Part shown: positions 57,111 through 64,000 of the stretch, in pieces | Layout of the letters: each line of letters begins with the position of its first letter | Numbering within the stretch: position 1 is the stretch's first letter | Assembly (NCBI GenBank): GCA_016893485.2 | Contig: JAFEKX020000001.1 | Coordinates: 868,001 to 932,000, forward strand | Reading direction: 5' to 3' | Length of the DNA: 64,000 nucleotides | Source: Streptomyces sp. P3 | GTDB taxonomy: Bacteria > Actinomycetota > Actinomycetes > Streptomycetales > Streptomycetaceae | The notes under the pieces: model-generated | Databases searched by the model: none | What the model saw: only the letters and a program-made list of their open reading frames with translations | What the model was told of the DNA's origin: nothing | Program-made: the position numbers and the translations under genes

Positions 57111-57712
57111 AGCCTTCGCAACGCCCTCTTGGGACTCCTCGTCTTCCGCCCCGGCAGCGGCTACGACCTGTTGAAGATGTTCGACACCTCACTCGGCTAC
57201 GTCTGGCCGGCCAAGCAGAGCCAGATCTACGGCGAGCTGACCAAGCTGGACGCGACGGGTCTGATCAAGGTCACAGAGGAGGGCCCCGGGGACGCAAGCA
57301 GTACTCACTGACCCCGGAAGGCCATGCGGAGACGGTGCGTTGGCTCACCGAGAACCGGGAGAGCCGACCGCTGCGCAACCCGATGCTGCTGCAGACCTTC
57401 TTCCTGGGACTGCTGCCGCGCGAGGAGGCAGTACAGCGACTGCTCGACCACGCGGAGGCATCGGCGAAGGAGCAGGACACCCTGGTCGCCCTGCGGGACA
57501 CGGAGGACTGGGACAAGGACATGCTCACCGTGTGCGGCCGACTCGTCCTCGAACACGGCATCCGGCAGCGGGAGTTGGAGCAGGAGTGGGCCCACTGGGC
57601 CGCCGAGCAGCTGCGCACCGCAACCCTCGCGGGACCGGCCGAGCCGGCCACGGACACCCATCAGGCAGACACGGGTACGGCCAACTCCGGTCAGGACGAG
57701 ACGAGTTCCTAG
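57111..57712 (+). pseudogene. PadR-family regulator missing its start codon
   Basis: Almost the whole protein is present: SLRNALLGLLVFRPGSGYDL, KMFDTSLGYVWPAKQSQIYG, ELTKLDATGLIKVTEEGPGD, then after a frame change near 57297 KQYSLTPEGHAETVRWL and a long helical C-domain ending DETSS at 57712. The expected M(S) before LRNALLG is replaced by the junction with the sigma-factor fragment; no ATG, GTG or ribosome binding site is in place. The junction near 57110 is where two truncated genes meet. Confidence 0.65.
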
Positions 57713-57775
57713 CGCGTGCCGTAGCCGCGGATGAACGCGTGGACCCTGTCGATCACGGTCTGCCGGGCGCTTGAG
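57709..57775 (-). pseudogene. Tail of a regulator, probably TetR C-terminus
   Basis: A 20-codon stretch on the minus strand reading RQTVIDRVHAFIRGYGTR before TAG (57709-57711), typical of the end of a TetR-family protein. It meets the plus-strand TetR fragment at about 57775, so nothing of its body is left. Confidence 0.35.
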
Positions 57776-58490
57776 GCGCTCACCATGCGCCGGCTCGCAG
57801 ACGCCAACAAGCTCCAACTTCCCTCCATCTACTGGGTGTTCGACAACAAGCAGGCCCTCCTGGACGAGACGAGAGAGCCGAGGCGATCCCGGCCAAGACC
57901 TGCCGGACGGCCGCGAACACGACTGGGAGGCCCAAGTCGCTGTCCTCGACCGGTAGTTGCGGCAGGCCCTGCTCGCCCAGCGCGAGGGCGCGCGGATCGT
58001 CGGCGGCAGCTACGCCGCGCAGCGGCACAGTCTGACCCTCGCGGAAGGCCTCGCCGGTGTCATTGCGGCGGGCCGGTTTCACCGGGGTCGCCGCGCTCCG
58101 GGCACGTCCCCGTCCTCTGCTACGTCCTTGGCGAGGCCCCTGAGCCTTGAGCAACAAGGCCTGACCGACGACGCCCGCGACCGCCTCACGTTCCCCGGCA
58201 CCCGACAGACGTACCCCCAACTCTTCTCCACCCCCGCCGAGGAGATCCTCACCTTCGACGACCGTTTGGCGTTCGGACTCGGGCTCATCCTCGGCGGCCT
58301 CCGCGAGCAGATCCCGGGGAATGATCTCCCTGAGGACACCCCCACCCTCGTTTCGGAGAATATATCTCCACTTTTTCTCCGGCTCGGGAAGCCCCGCGAC
58401 GCGGCTCTCCCCGACGATCACCCGCCCACTCCGGTCGGAGCGGTGAGCACCCCTCCCCACCAGGGACGATGCGTGGCATCCGCGCGCTGA
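57776..58490 (+). pseudogene. TetR-family (TetR_C) regulator relic
   Basis: Begins inside the HTH (EALTMRRLADANKLQLPSIY, WVFDNKQALLDE), with no first helix or start codon. Continues with PDGREHDWEAQVAVLDR, an in-frame TAG at 57955, then LRQALLAQREGARIVGGSYA, SLTLAEGLAGVIAAGRF, LEEQ-like SLEQQGLTDDARDRL and FDDRLAFGLGLILGGLREQ. Several frame changes besides the internal stop; the tail after 58320 is unlike the family. Real pseudogene. Confidence 0.65.
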
Positions 58491-58575
58491 CGACGCACCC
58501 CTGACGCCGCCCGCGCCCCGTCGACGGCTGCCCCCGAGGCGCCGTCCGGGGCGTTTTCCACTTCGGTTCGATCCC

Positions 58576-58619
58576 TTGACAGTGCCGACCGGCCGTTCCC
58601 AAACTACCGACCATTCGGT
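58576..58619 (+). promoter_or_regulatory. Promoter with TetR-type inverted repeat
   Basis: TTGACA (58576-58581), 18 bases, then CAAACT, followed by the inverted repeat ACCGA (58606-58610) and TCGGT (58615-58619). The repeat is of the kind bound by TetR/AcrR proteins and sits at the expected transcription start, 55 bases before the transporter ATG. Confidence 0.55.
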
Positions 58620-58673
58620 TGACGGCCTGGGTCGGATGCCCCCGCCGTCGACATTTCCAGAAGGGTGATCACC

Positions 58674-59405
58674 ATGGCTGAAGTGTCGCTTCCCGATGCC
58701 CAGAGCCCGCCGGTTCACGCAGTCACCACGTCTCACATCGGTCACGCGACAGCCGTGGGGGCGGCCGGGTTCGCGTGGTGCTCGCTCATCCTGGGCCTGC
58801 ACACCGCCGGGATCATCGACGCGGCCGACGGCACCATCGTGCTGGCGGGCACGTTCTTCTACGGCGGCATCGTCCAACTCGTCGCGGGGTTCTTCGCGTT
58901 GGCGTCCGGCGCGACCTTCGCGGCCGCGTTCCTGACGGCGTACGGCGCGTTCTGGCTCGGCTACACCGTCATCGAGTTCTGGGCGGCACCGCACATCGCG
59001 GGAGCGGCGGCGGCCGCGGCGAAGGCCGGCGGTGCGTCGGCGGAGGCCTCGGCGGCGGCGGGCGGACATGCCGTGATGCAGTCGCTGGGGCTGTTCCTCA
59101 TCGGCTGGCTGGTCGTGACGCTGGTCTTCGGCATCGCGAGTCTGGGCACGAACGGCGTGATCGTGAGCGCGTTCGCCCTGCTGACGCTGACGATCGTGCT
59201 GCTGGTGACCGCCTATCTGGGCGCTTCCAGCGCGGGCGTGCCGAGCGACTCGGTGCTGAAGACCGCCGGATACGTCGAGATCGTGCTGGCCGCTGTCGCC
59301 TTCTACCTGGTCCTGGCGGAGCTGACCAACGACATCCGCGGGCGTGCCGTGCTCCCGCTCTTCGCCCTGAACCGCGCCCCGCAGGCCGCCGCGCAGGCCG
59401 CGTGA
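58674..59405 (+). CDS. GPR1/FUN34/YaaH (SatP)-family acetate/succinate transporter
   Basis: 243-residue intact membrane protein with six helices. The family signature NPAPLGL-like position reads GAAGFAWCSLILGLHTAGII; FYGGIVQLVAGFFALASG and TAYGAFWLGYTVIEF follow. An extracellular Ala-rich loop (residues about 107-130) is longer than usual. ATG 58674 has AAGGG upstream. Probably imports acetate or related short acids. First gene of an operon with the CocE-type hydrolase, 35 bases away, which could release such acids by ester or amide hydrolysis. Confidence 0.87.
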   Translation: MAEVSLPDAQSPPVHAVTTSHIGHATAVGAAGFAWCSLILGLHTAGIIDAADGTIVLAGTFFYGGIVQLVAGFFALASGATFAAAFLTAYGAFWLGYTVIEFWAAPHIAGAAAAAAKAGGASAEASAAAGGHAVMQSLGLFLIGWLVVTLVFGIASLGTNGVIVSAFALLTLTIVLLVTAYLGASSAGVPSDSVLKTAGYVEIVLAAVAFYLVLAELTNDIRGRAVLPLFALNRAPQAAAQAA

Positions 59406-59440
59406 CCGACCTGGCACCCGCACCCACTTCAAGGAGCCGC

Positions 59441-61230
59441 ATGAAGAAGCCCAAGGCAAGAGCACGGCTCAAGCCTCCCCGCAGGGTCTCCGTCCTGAGC
59501 AGCGCCACCGCAGTGCTCCTGCTCGTGGCCGCAGGTCAGACGACGGCCACCGCACGCCCCGAGCACGCGTCCAACTGGACGCCACCGGCCGCCGGTTACG
59601 CCGCGAGCGCGCCCGTCCACACCACCGTCACGATGGATGACGGGGTGAAGATCGCCGTCGAGGTCGTCTACCCGACCGACCCCGCCACCGGCGCCCGCGC
59701 CTCGGGCCCGTTCCCGGTGCTCCTCACGCAGAATCCCTACGGCGCCCAGCGCTCCGACCCGGCGGACAGCGGCACCTATTTCGTGCAGCGCGGCTACATC
59801 TACGTGGCCTCCGCGATCCGCGGCACCGGAGACTCCGGCGGGCAGGTCGACTGGTTCGGTGCCCGGCAGGGCAAGGACGGGGCCAACCTGGTCGACTGGG
59901 CGGCCCACTCGCTGTCGGGGTCCAACGGCAAGGTGGGGCTTGACGGTTGCTCCTATCTCGGGGTGAACCAGTGGTTCACCGCGGCGGCCGTGGGCAAGAA
60001 CTCCGCGCTCAAAGCCATCACTCCCTTCTGCACCGACTCGGACTTCTACAACGACCTCACGGCCGACGGCGGTATCCCCACCCCCTTCGTCGCCGGCATC
60101 GCCCGGGCCGAGCCGCGCGGCCCCGAGGACGACCCCGCCACCGACCCGCAGTCGGTCACCATCGCCCAGCAGGCGACGGGCGGTTCACGCTCGTACGACG
60201 ACGCGTACTGGCAGTCCCTCGACGTGCAGAAACTCATGCCGAAAATCGTCGCCAACGACATCCCGGCGTTGACCGAGGCGGGCTGGAACGACCTCTTCCC
60301 CGGCGGGAACCTCGGCGCCTACGTGGCCGCCCAAAACGCCTACCACCACCGGCCGTTGACGCAGCCGATCACCTCCGGCGAAGCCGTCACCGGCCGCTAC
60401 CAGGCGATCGTCGGCCCCTGGACCCACGGCGAGCACGTCAACGAGGAGACTCTTCAGGCCATCCGCCTGGAGTGGTTCGACACCTGGCTCAAGAACGCGC
60501 CCACCGGCATGGCCAACACCTCAACTCCCCTGCACCTGTTCGAGAACGGCGCCGACACCTGGGTCAACAGCGCGGCCTGGCCGCTGTCCTCCGACGCCAA
60601 GACCTACTATCTGGGCGACGGCTCCCTCACCCCCGGCGAGCCGAAGGAGCAGGGCGGCGACTCGCTCGCGTGGAGTGCGGCGACGGCGGCCAACACCTGA
60701 CGTACACCACCGCCCCGCTCACCAAGGCGGCCCTGCTCGACGGCCCGACCGACGTCACCCTCTACGCCAAGTCGACAACAACCGAAGCCGAGTTGTCGGC
60801 GAAGCTCAGCATCGTCGCGCCGGACGGAACGGTGACCAAGCAGGCCGACGGCATCCTCCTGGGCAGCCAGCGCGCCCTGGACTCCGGGGAGAGCTGGTAC
60901 GGCTCCAACGGCAGCCTCCTCAAGCCCAGTCACCCCTTCACAGGCATCGCAGCGCCCGGTCACCCCGGGCCGGACGACCCGCTACGACATCTCGCTGCTG
61001 TCCAACTTCACCAAGATCCCGGCCGGTTACCGAATCCAGCTCAGCGTCAACAGCCAACCCCGGCCGACTTCCACTCCGCCGTCGCCCCGACCCCGCAGGA
61101 ACTGGCGAACCTGGCCGGCGGCGTCTACACGGTGGAGCACTCCCCTCAGGCCGCATCCTTCGTCAACCTGCCACTGACAACGCCGAGTTCGGCCACCCCG
61201 AGCCGCGACAACTGGGGACCGTCCTCCTGA
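59441..61230 (+). CDS. Secreted CocE/NonD-family hydrolase
   Basis: About 596 residues. Signal peptide (RVSVLSSATAVLLLVAAGQTTATA), alpha/beta hydrolase core with PVLLTQNPYGAQRSD, SAIRGTGDSGGQVDWF, nucleophile Ser in GLDGCSYLGVNQWFTAA, Asp/His region (GPWTHGEHV: His), and a C-terminal X-Pro dipeptidyl-peptidase jelly roll (LTYTTAPLTKAALLDGPTDV; RYDISLLSNFTKIPAGYRIQ). Frame changes near 60700, 60965 and 61062. AAGGAG precedes ATG 59441. Acts on acyl esters or X-Pro peptides outside the cell; ends before a hairpin. Confidence 0.87.
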
Positions 61231-61240
61231 ACCACGGGTG

Positions 61241-61267
61241 GCAGGTCTGTCGTACGGACAGGCCTGC
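61241..61267. terminator. Hairpin between CocE-type gene and TetR gene
   Basis: Eleven-base stem GCAGGTCTGTC with GACAGGCCTGC (one T:G pair) and a five-base loop; overlaps the minus-strand TetR stop. Serves both convergent genes. Confidence 0.7.
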
Positions 61268-61950
61268 TACTCCTCCGCAGGGGTTGGTCGCGCCAGCCCC
61301 ATCACCTGCTCCACCGTCTCGTTGCTCAGACCCGGTGTCGTCAGCGGCAGGTTGTCAGGACGCCGCCGGATGCCGTTCAGCATGATCTCGAAGTAGCGGC
61401 GCCAGACGTCGGGGCGTTTGCCCTGGGTGAACTGGCTTGCGGCGCTGAGCATCTGCACCATCACGGGGATGTCCGAGGGCGTGATCTCGGGACGCAGGTC
61501 CCCGCTCTCCTGCGCCCGCCGGATCAGTGCCTCAAGGAAGGGAGCATCCCGCCGCGCACGGTCTCCATGGGCTCGGAGCTGTGGCTCCCCAGCATGATCA
61601 CTTCTTGGAGGCCGCGGTTCTCGGCGAGGTCGGCGCCCATCTCCGTCAGGAAGTCCACGAACCCTTCCCAGGGATCGGGATGGGTGAGAGCCCGCTCCGC
61701 GGACGCCTGTCGCATGCCGAGGTCCTGCTCGAACAGGGCCCGCACCAGGGTCTCCTTGTCGGGAAGCGCCGGTACACCGTGCCGACCCCGACCCCGCGTG
61801 CCGGGCCACGTCGTCGAGCGTGACGCTCAGCCCGTGCCGGCCGAAGACCTCGCGGGCGGCCCGCAGGATCTTCTCCCGGTTGAGGGCGGCGTCGCGCCTC
61901 AGCGGGCGGTCGCCCTCCGTGCGAGCAGCAGCCCCGGAACCCTCAGCCAT
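61267..61950 (-). CDS. TetR/AcrR-family regulator
   Basis: About 227 residues. HTH NREKILRAAREVFGRHGLSV, TLDDVARHAG and, after frame changes near 61800 and 61763, VGTVYRRFPDKETLVRALFE. A third change near 61543 leads into PFLEALIRRAQESGDLRPEI and the C-terminus GLARPTPAEE. The sensor domain resembles SbtR-like TetR proteins. Convergent with the CocE operon and the nearest regulator for the ACCGA-TCGGT operator at 58606; control of that operon is a plausible guess. Confidence 0.82.
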   Translation of the reverse strand: MAEGSGAAARTEGDRPLRRDAALNREKILRAAREVFGRHGLSVTLDDVARHAGSGSARCTGASRQGDPGAGPVRAGPRHATGVRGAGSHPSRSLGRVRGLPDGDGRRPRREPRPPRSDHAGEPQLRAHGDRARRDAPFLEALIRRAQESGDLRPEITPSDIPVMVQMLSAASQFTQGKRPDVWRRYFEIMLNGIRRRPDNLPLTTPGLSNETVEQVMGLARPTPAEE

Positions 61951-62020
61951 AACCTCATGTTAACCCTGCTGATCACAGGCCGGTTTGGCCGATCCGCGCC
62001 CCTTCACCGAGGCACCCCGC

Positions 62021-62034
62021 GGAAAACGTTGCAA
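62021..62034 (+). promoter_or_regulatory. LacI-operator-like GGAAAACGTTGCAA
   Basis: AT-richer patch with central AACGTT as in many LacI sites, 75 bases before the LacI gene start at 62109. Only partly palindromic. Confidence 0.4.
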
Positions 62035-62108
62035 CCACCACCGGGGTACACTGACGCCGCCCAGGAGAATCGTGTCGTGCCTGGTCGCACGGCTGTCACA
62101 GCGAGGGG

Positions 62109-63133
62109 GTGGACGCCGTTCAGGTTCGCCCCGCCCGTATCCAGGACGTCGCAGCCGCCGCGGGCGTCTCGGTGTCCACGGTCTCGAACGTCCTGAACCG
62201 GCCCGAGCGCGTCAACGCCCGCACCGCCGAGCGGGTCCGCGACGCGGTCGCCGCGCTCGACTACGTCCCCATCCGGGAGCCGCGGGCCTGCGCACCGGAC
62301 ACTCCTCCTCCATCGGCCTGGTCCTCCCTGACGTCACCAACACCTTCTACTCCCGCATCGCACGCGGTGCCGCCGACGCGGCCTACGAGCACGGCTACGC
62401 CCTCGTCCTCTGCGACAGCGGCGACGCCCCCGAGCGGGAGCAGGGCTACTTCACGATGCTCATCGAGCAGCGGGCCGTGGGCGCGGTGGTCGTACCGCTC
62501 GGCGCCGACCCCACCCGCCTCACCCGGCTCCGCGAGCGCGGCATCCCGCTCGTCCTCGCCGACCGCGCGCTGTCCGCCCAGGACGGCTGTTCCGTCTCCG
62601 TCGACGACATCGCGGGCGGCCGGGTCGCCGTGCGGCACCTCCTGGACTGCGGGGCGCGTGACATCCTCGTCGTGAACGGCGAGCGCGATATCGTGCAGTG
62701 CGCCGAGCGCTACCAGGGAGCCCGCCAGGCCGTCCGCACCCGCCGCGAGGCCCGGGTCCACCAGGTCGTCGCCGACGAGATGACGGTCGCCTACGGCCTG
62801 GAGATCGCCCGCACGCTCGACGACCTGCCCGACGCCGTCTTCTGCACCAACGACTTCCTCGCCGCCGGCCTCTGCCGCGGCCTCGGCGAGCGGGGTGTCC
62901 GCATACCCGAGGAGATACAGGTCGTCGGCTACGGCGACCTCGACATCGCCAGTTTCGTCGGTACGACCCTCACCACGGTCCGCCAACCCGTCGAGGAACT
63001 CGGCAGAGCGGCCGTCGGCATGCTCCTCGACGAGGTGGAGGCCCGCGCCGAACACGCCCACGAGACAAGGGTGTTCGCCCCCGACCTCGTTCTACGCGAC
63101 TCCACCCGCCCCCTGCCGGTCCCGAACCCGTAG
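62109..63133 (+). CDS. LacI-family transcriptional regulator
   Basis: About 341 residues. HTH RIQDVAAAAGVSVSTVSNVL, hinge NRPERVNARTAERVRDAVAA, sensor HSSSIGLVLPDVTNTFYSRI, LVLADRALSAQDGCSVSVDD, IAGGRVAVRHLLDCGARDIL, FCTNDFLAAGLCRGLGERG, VGYGDLDIASFVGTTLTTVR. One frame change near 62284. GTG 62109 is preceded by GAGGGG. Its end overlaps the convergent glycosidase-like gene by 42 bases; that gene is its most likely target, directly or via genes beyond the window. Confidence 0.85.
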
Positions 63134-64000
63134 CGTCACCGGCCCCAGCAACCCCGACGACAGCTGAGCCGGGAACGCCCAGGCGGTGGGCGTCGCCTCG
63201 GCAAGACAGGGCGCCAGGGTGTTGTTGACGGTCACCTCGACCCGGACCAACCGCCCTGCGGTACCCGGGAGTTCGAAACGGTACGGCGGACAGAACGCCT
63301 CCCCGACCCCCACCCCGTCGACTGCCACGGACACTCCCGCGCACCCGCCCCAGATCCAGCACGGGGTCGGCCCCGGCCGGAACCTCCACCTCCTGCGAGT
63401 ACGTCACACCGCCGCTCCAGCCGGCCAACCCCAGCAACCGCCAGTCACCCAAGGGCAGTTGCGCCGCCACCGTCCGGACGCGCACCGGCCCACGCCATGC
63501 GGAACCACCCCGCAGGACGGCCGTGGGCCCGGTCACGACTTCGACCTCCGTGGGCTCGGGAAGCGGCTGGTCCAGCGTCAGGACCGAACCGCCGAGCCCC
63601 ACCTCCGCGCCGTCACCGACCCGCACACTCGCCGCCAACTCCAGCGGCAGGTCCAGCGATACGGTCCCCGACGGCACGGTGAAGCGGAAGCGCTGGGCGT
63701 GTTCGCGCACGGAATCCGTGGCCCGCAGCGGCAGCACGGCACTCCCCAGCACAGGTGCGCCGGTGAGCCACTCGGTGTCCGGCAACGGGTGCGGCCGTAC
63801 GGCCGCGTAGCAGTGCTGCAACTCCCCCACCGGCCGACATGTTCGTCGGTACGACCGCGCCACTCCCCGGTCTCCGCCTCCCAACCCGCGCCACTCACCA
63901 GGTGGTTCGCCGCGTCGGCCACGCAGTCGACGAACACCGCTTCGCGCGGATCTACGGCGTCGGCCACCACCTCCAGCACGTGCTCGCCGTCACCCAGGGC
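63092..64000 (-). CDS. Glycosidase-like protein, C-terminal beta-sandwich region (5' end outside window)
   Basis: About 303 residues of a larger protein whose start lies beyond 64000. Readable parts: HVLEVVADAVDPREAVFVDC, NHLVSGAGWEAETGEWRG, LPDTEWLTGAPVLGSAVLPL, a Trp-rich GDWRLLGLAGWSGGVTYSQE, VDGVGVGEAFCPPYRFELP and LVRVEVTVNNTLAPCLAEAT. The GVGVG...PYRFELPGT-VEVTVNNTLA pattern is the galactose-binding-like domain at the C-terminus of several large bacterial glycosidases (GH2-, GH78- and GH106-like). Frame changes near 63830 and 63345. No catalytic domain in view, so family not assigned. Confidence 0.6.

Noticed and set aside
57111..57712. PadR as an active gene started at an internal TTG
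   Set aside because: TTG 57129 would remove the first helix and no ribosome binding site precedes it.
1..64000. tRNA, rRNA, CRISPR arrays, insertion sequences
   Set aside because: No T-loop-like GGTTCGA cloverleaf, no regularly spaced repeats, no transposase motif or terminal inverted repeats found by eye.

Overview
The window is high-GC DNA with the codon bias, leaderless or GGAGG-led starts, GTG starts and gene families of a Streptomyces or close relative: AfsR/SARP-type regulator, SigB/F-family sigma factor with partner-switching genes, several LacI/TetR regulators, secreted glycosidases and a chitosanase. It looks like accessory chromosome-arm content. I saw no rRNA, tRNA, CRISPR array, insertion sequence or complete biosynthetic cluster.

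A feature of the data governs how everything else reads. About two thirds of the genes are broken by one to four single-base shifts, nearly all at runs of C or G, while the protein continues intact in the next frame. I read these as uncorrected sequencing indels and annotate such genes as one CDS spanning the shifts. True decay is different: missing domains, fused fragments, lost starts. I see it at 8787-9051, 17443-18294 and 56742-58490.

Layout. 1-3284: the 3' part of a GH2 exo-beta-glucosaminidase-like enzyme with tandem discoidin-like repeats. 3299-9051: SRPBCC protein, DrrA/DrrB-type ABC exporter, convergent AfsR-like regulator, MFS relic. 9204-13151: small hypothetical gene and a MarR-controlled operon (MFS exporter, isochorismatase-like hydrolase, PEBP). 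13176-18294: a LacI-linked catabolic block with a PhyH dioxygenase, two sugar-isomerase-type TIM barrels and a decayed dehydrogenase chimera. 18562-25535: aminotransferase-V-type enzyme, LuxR, thioesterase and HxlR divergent pair, GH92 mannosidase, beta-propeller lipoprotein. 25571-32698: truncated GyrB-like ATPase, flavin reductase, HAD and LLM enzymes, AI-2E permease, and an overlapping operon of methyltransferase, CDGSH protein and iron redox enzyme.

33085-42166 is the most coherent system. It holds a SigB/F-family sigma factor, an anti-sigma kinase, a STAS antagonist, RsbR, RsbS and RsbT in overlapping order, an RsbT/W-like ATPase fused to a PP2C phosphatase, a cytosolic histidine kinase, and a receiver-SpoIIE phosphatase. 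Two near-identical 56-residue hydrophobic proteins and a PRC-barrel protein flank it. It reads as an actinobacterial stressosome feeding a stress sigma factor.

42330-46898: membrane-anchored GltB-like flavoprotein, TetR and dehydrogenase divergent pair, SnoaL-like secreted protein, Nudix hydrolase. 46961-55368: a LacI-controlled galactoside operon (binding protein, two permeases, GH42, sialidase-fold/ricin protein) with no ATPase gene. 55827-56749: chitosanase with a palindromic operator. 56742-58490: gene graveyard. 58576-61950: acetate-type transporter, CocE/NonD hydrolase and TetR. 62021-64000: LacI and the C-terminal part of a glycosidase-like protein running out of the window.
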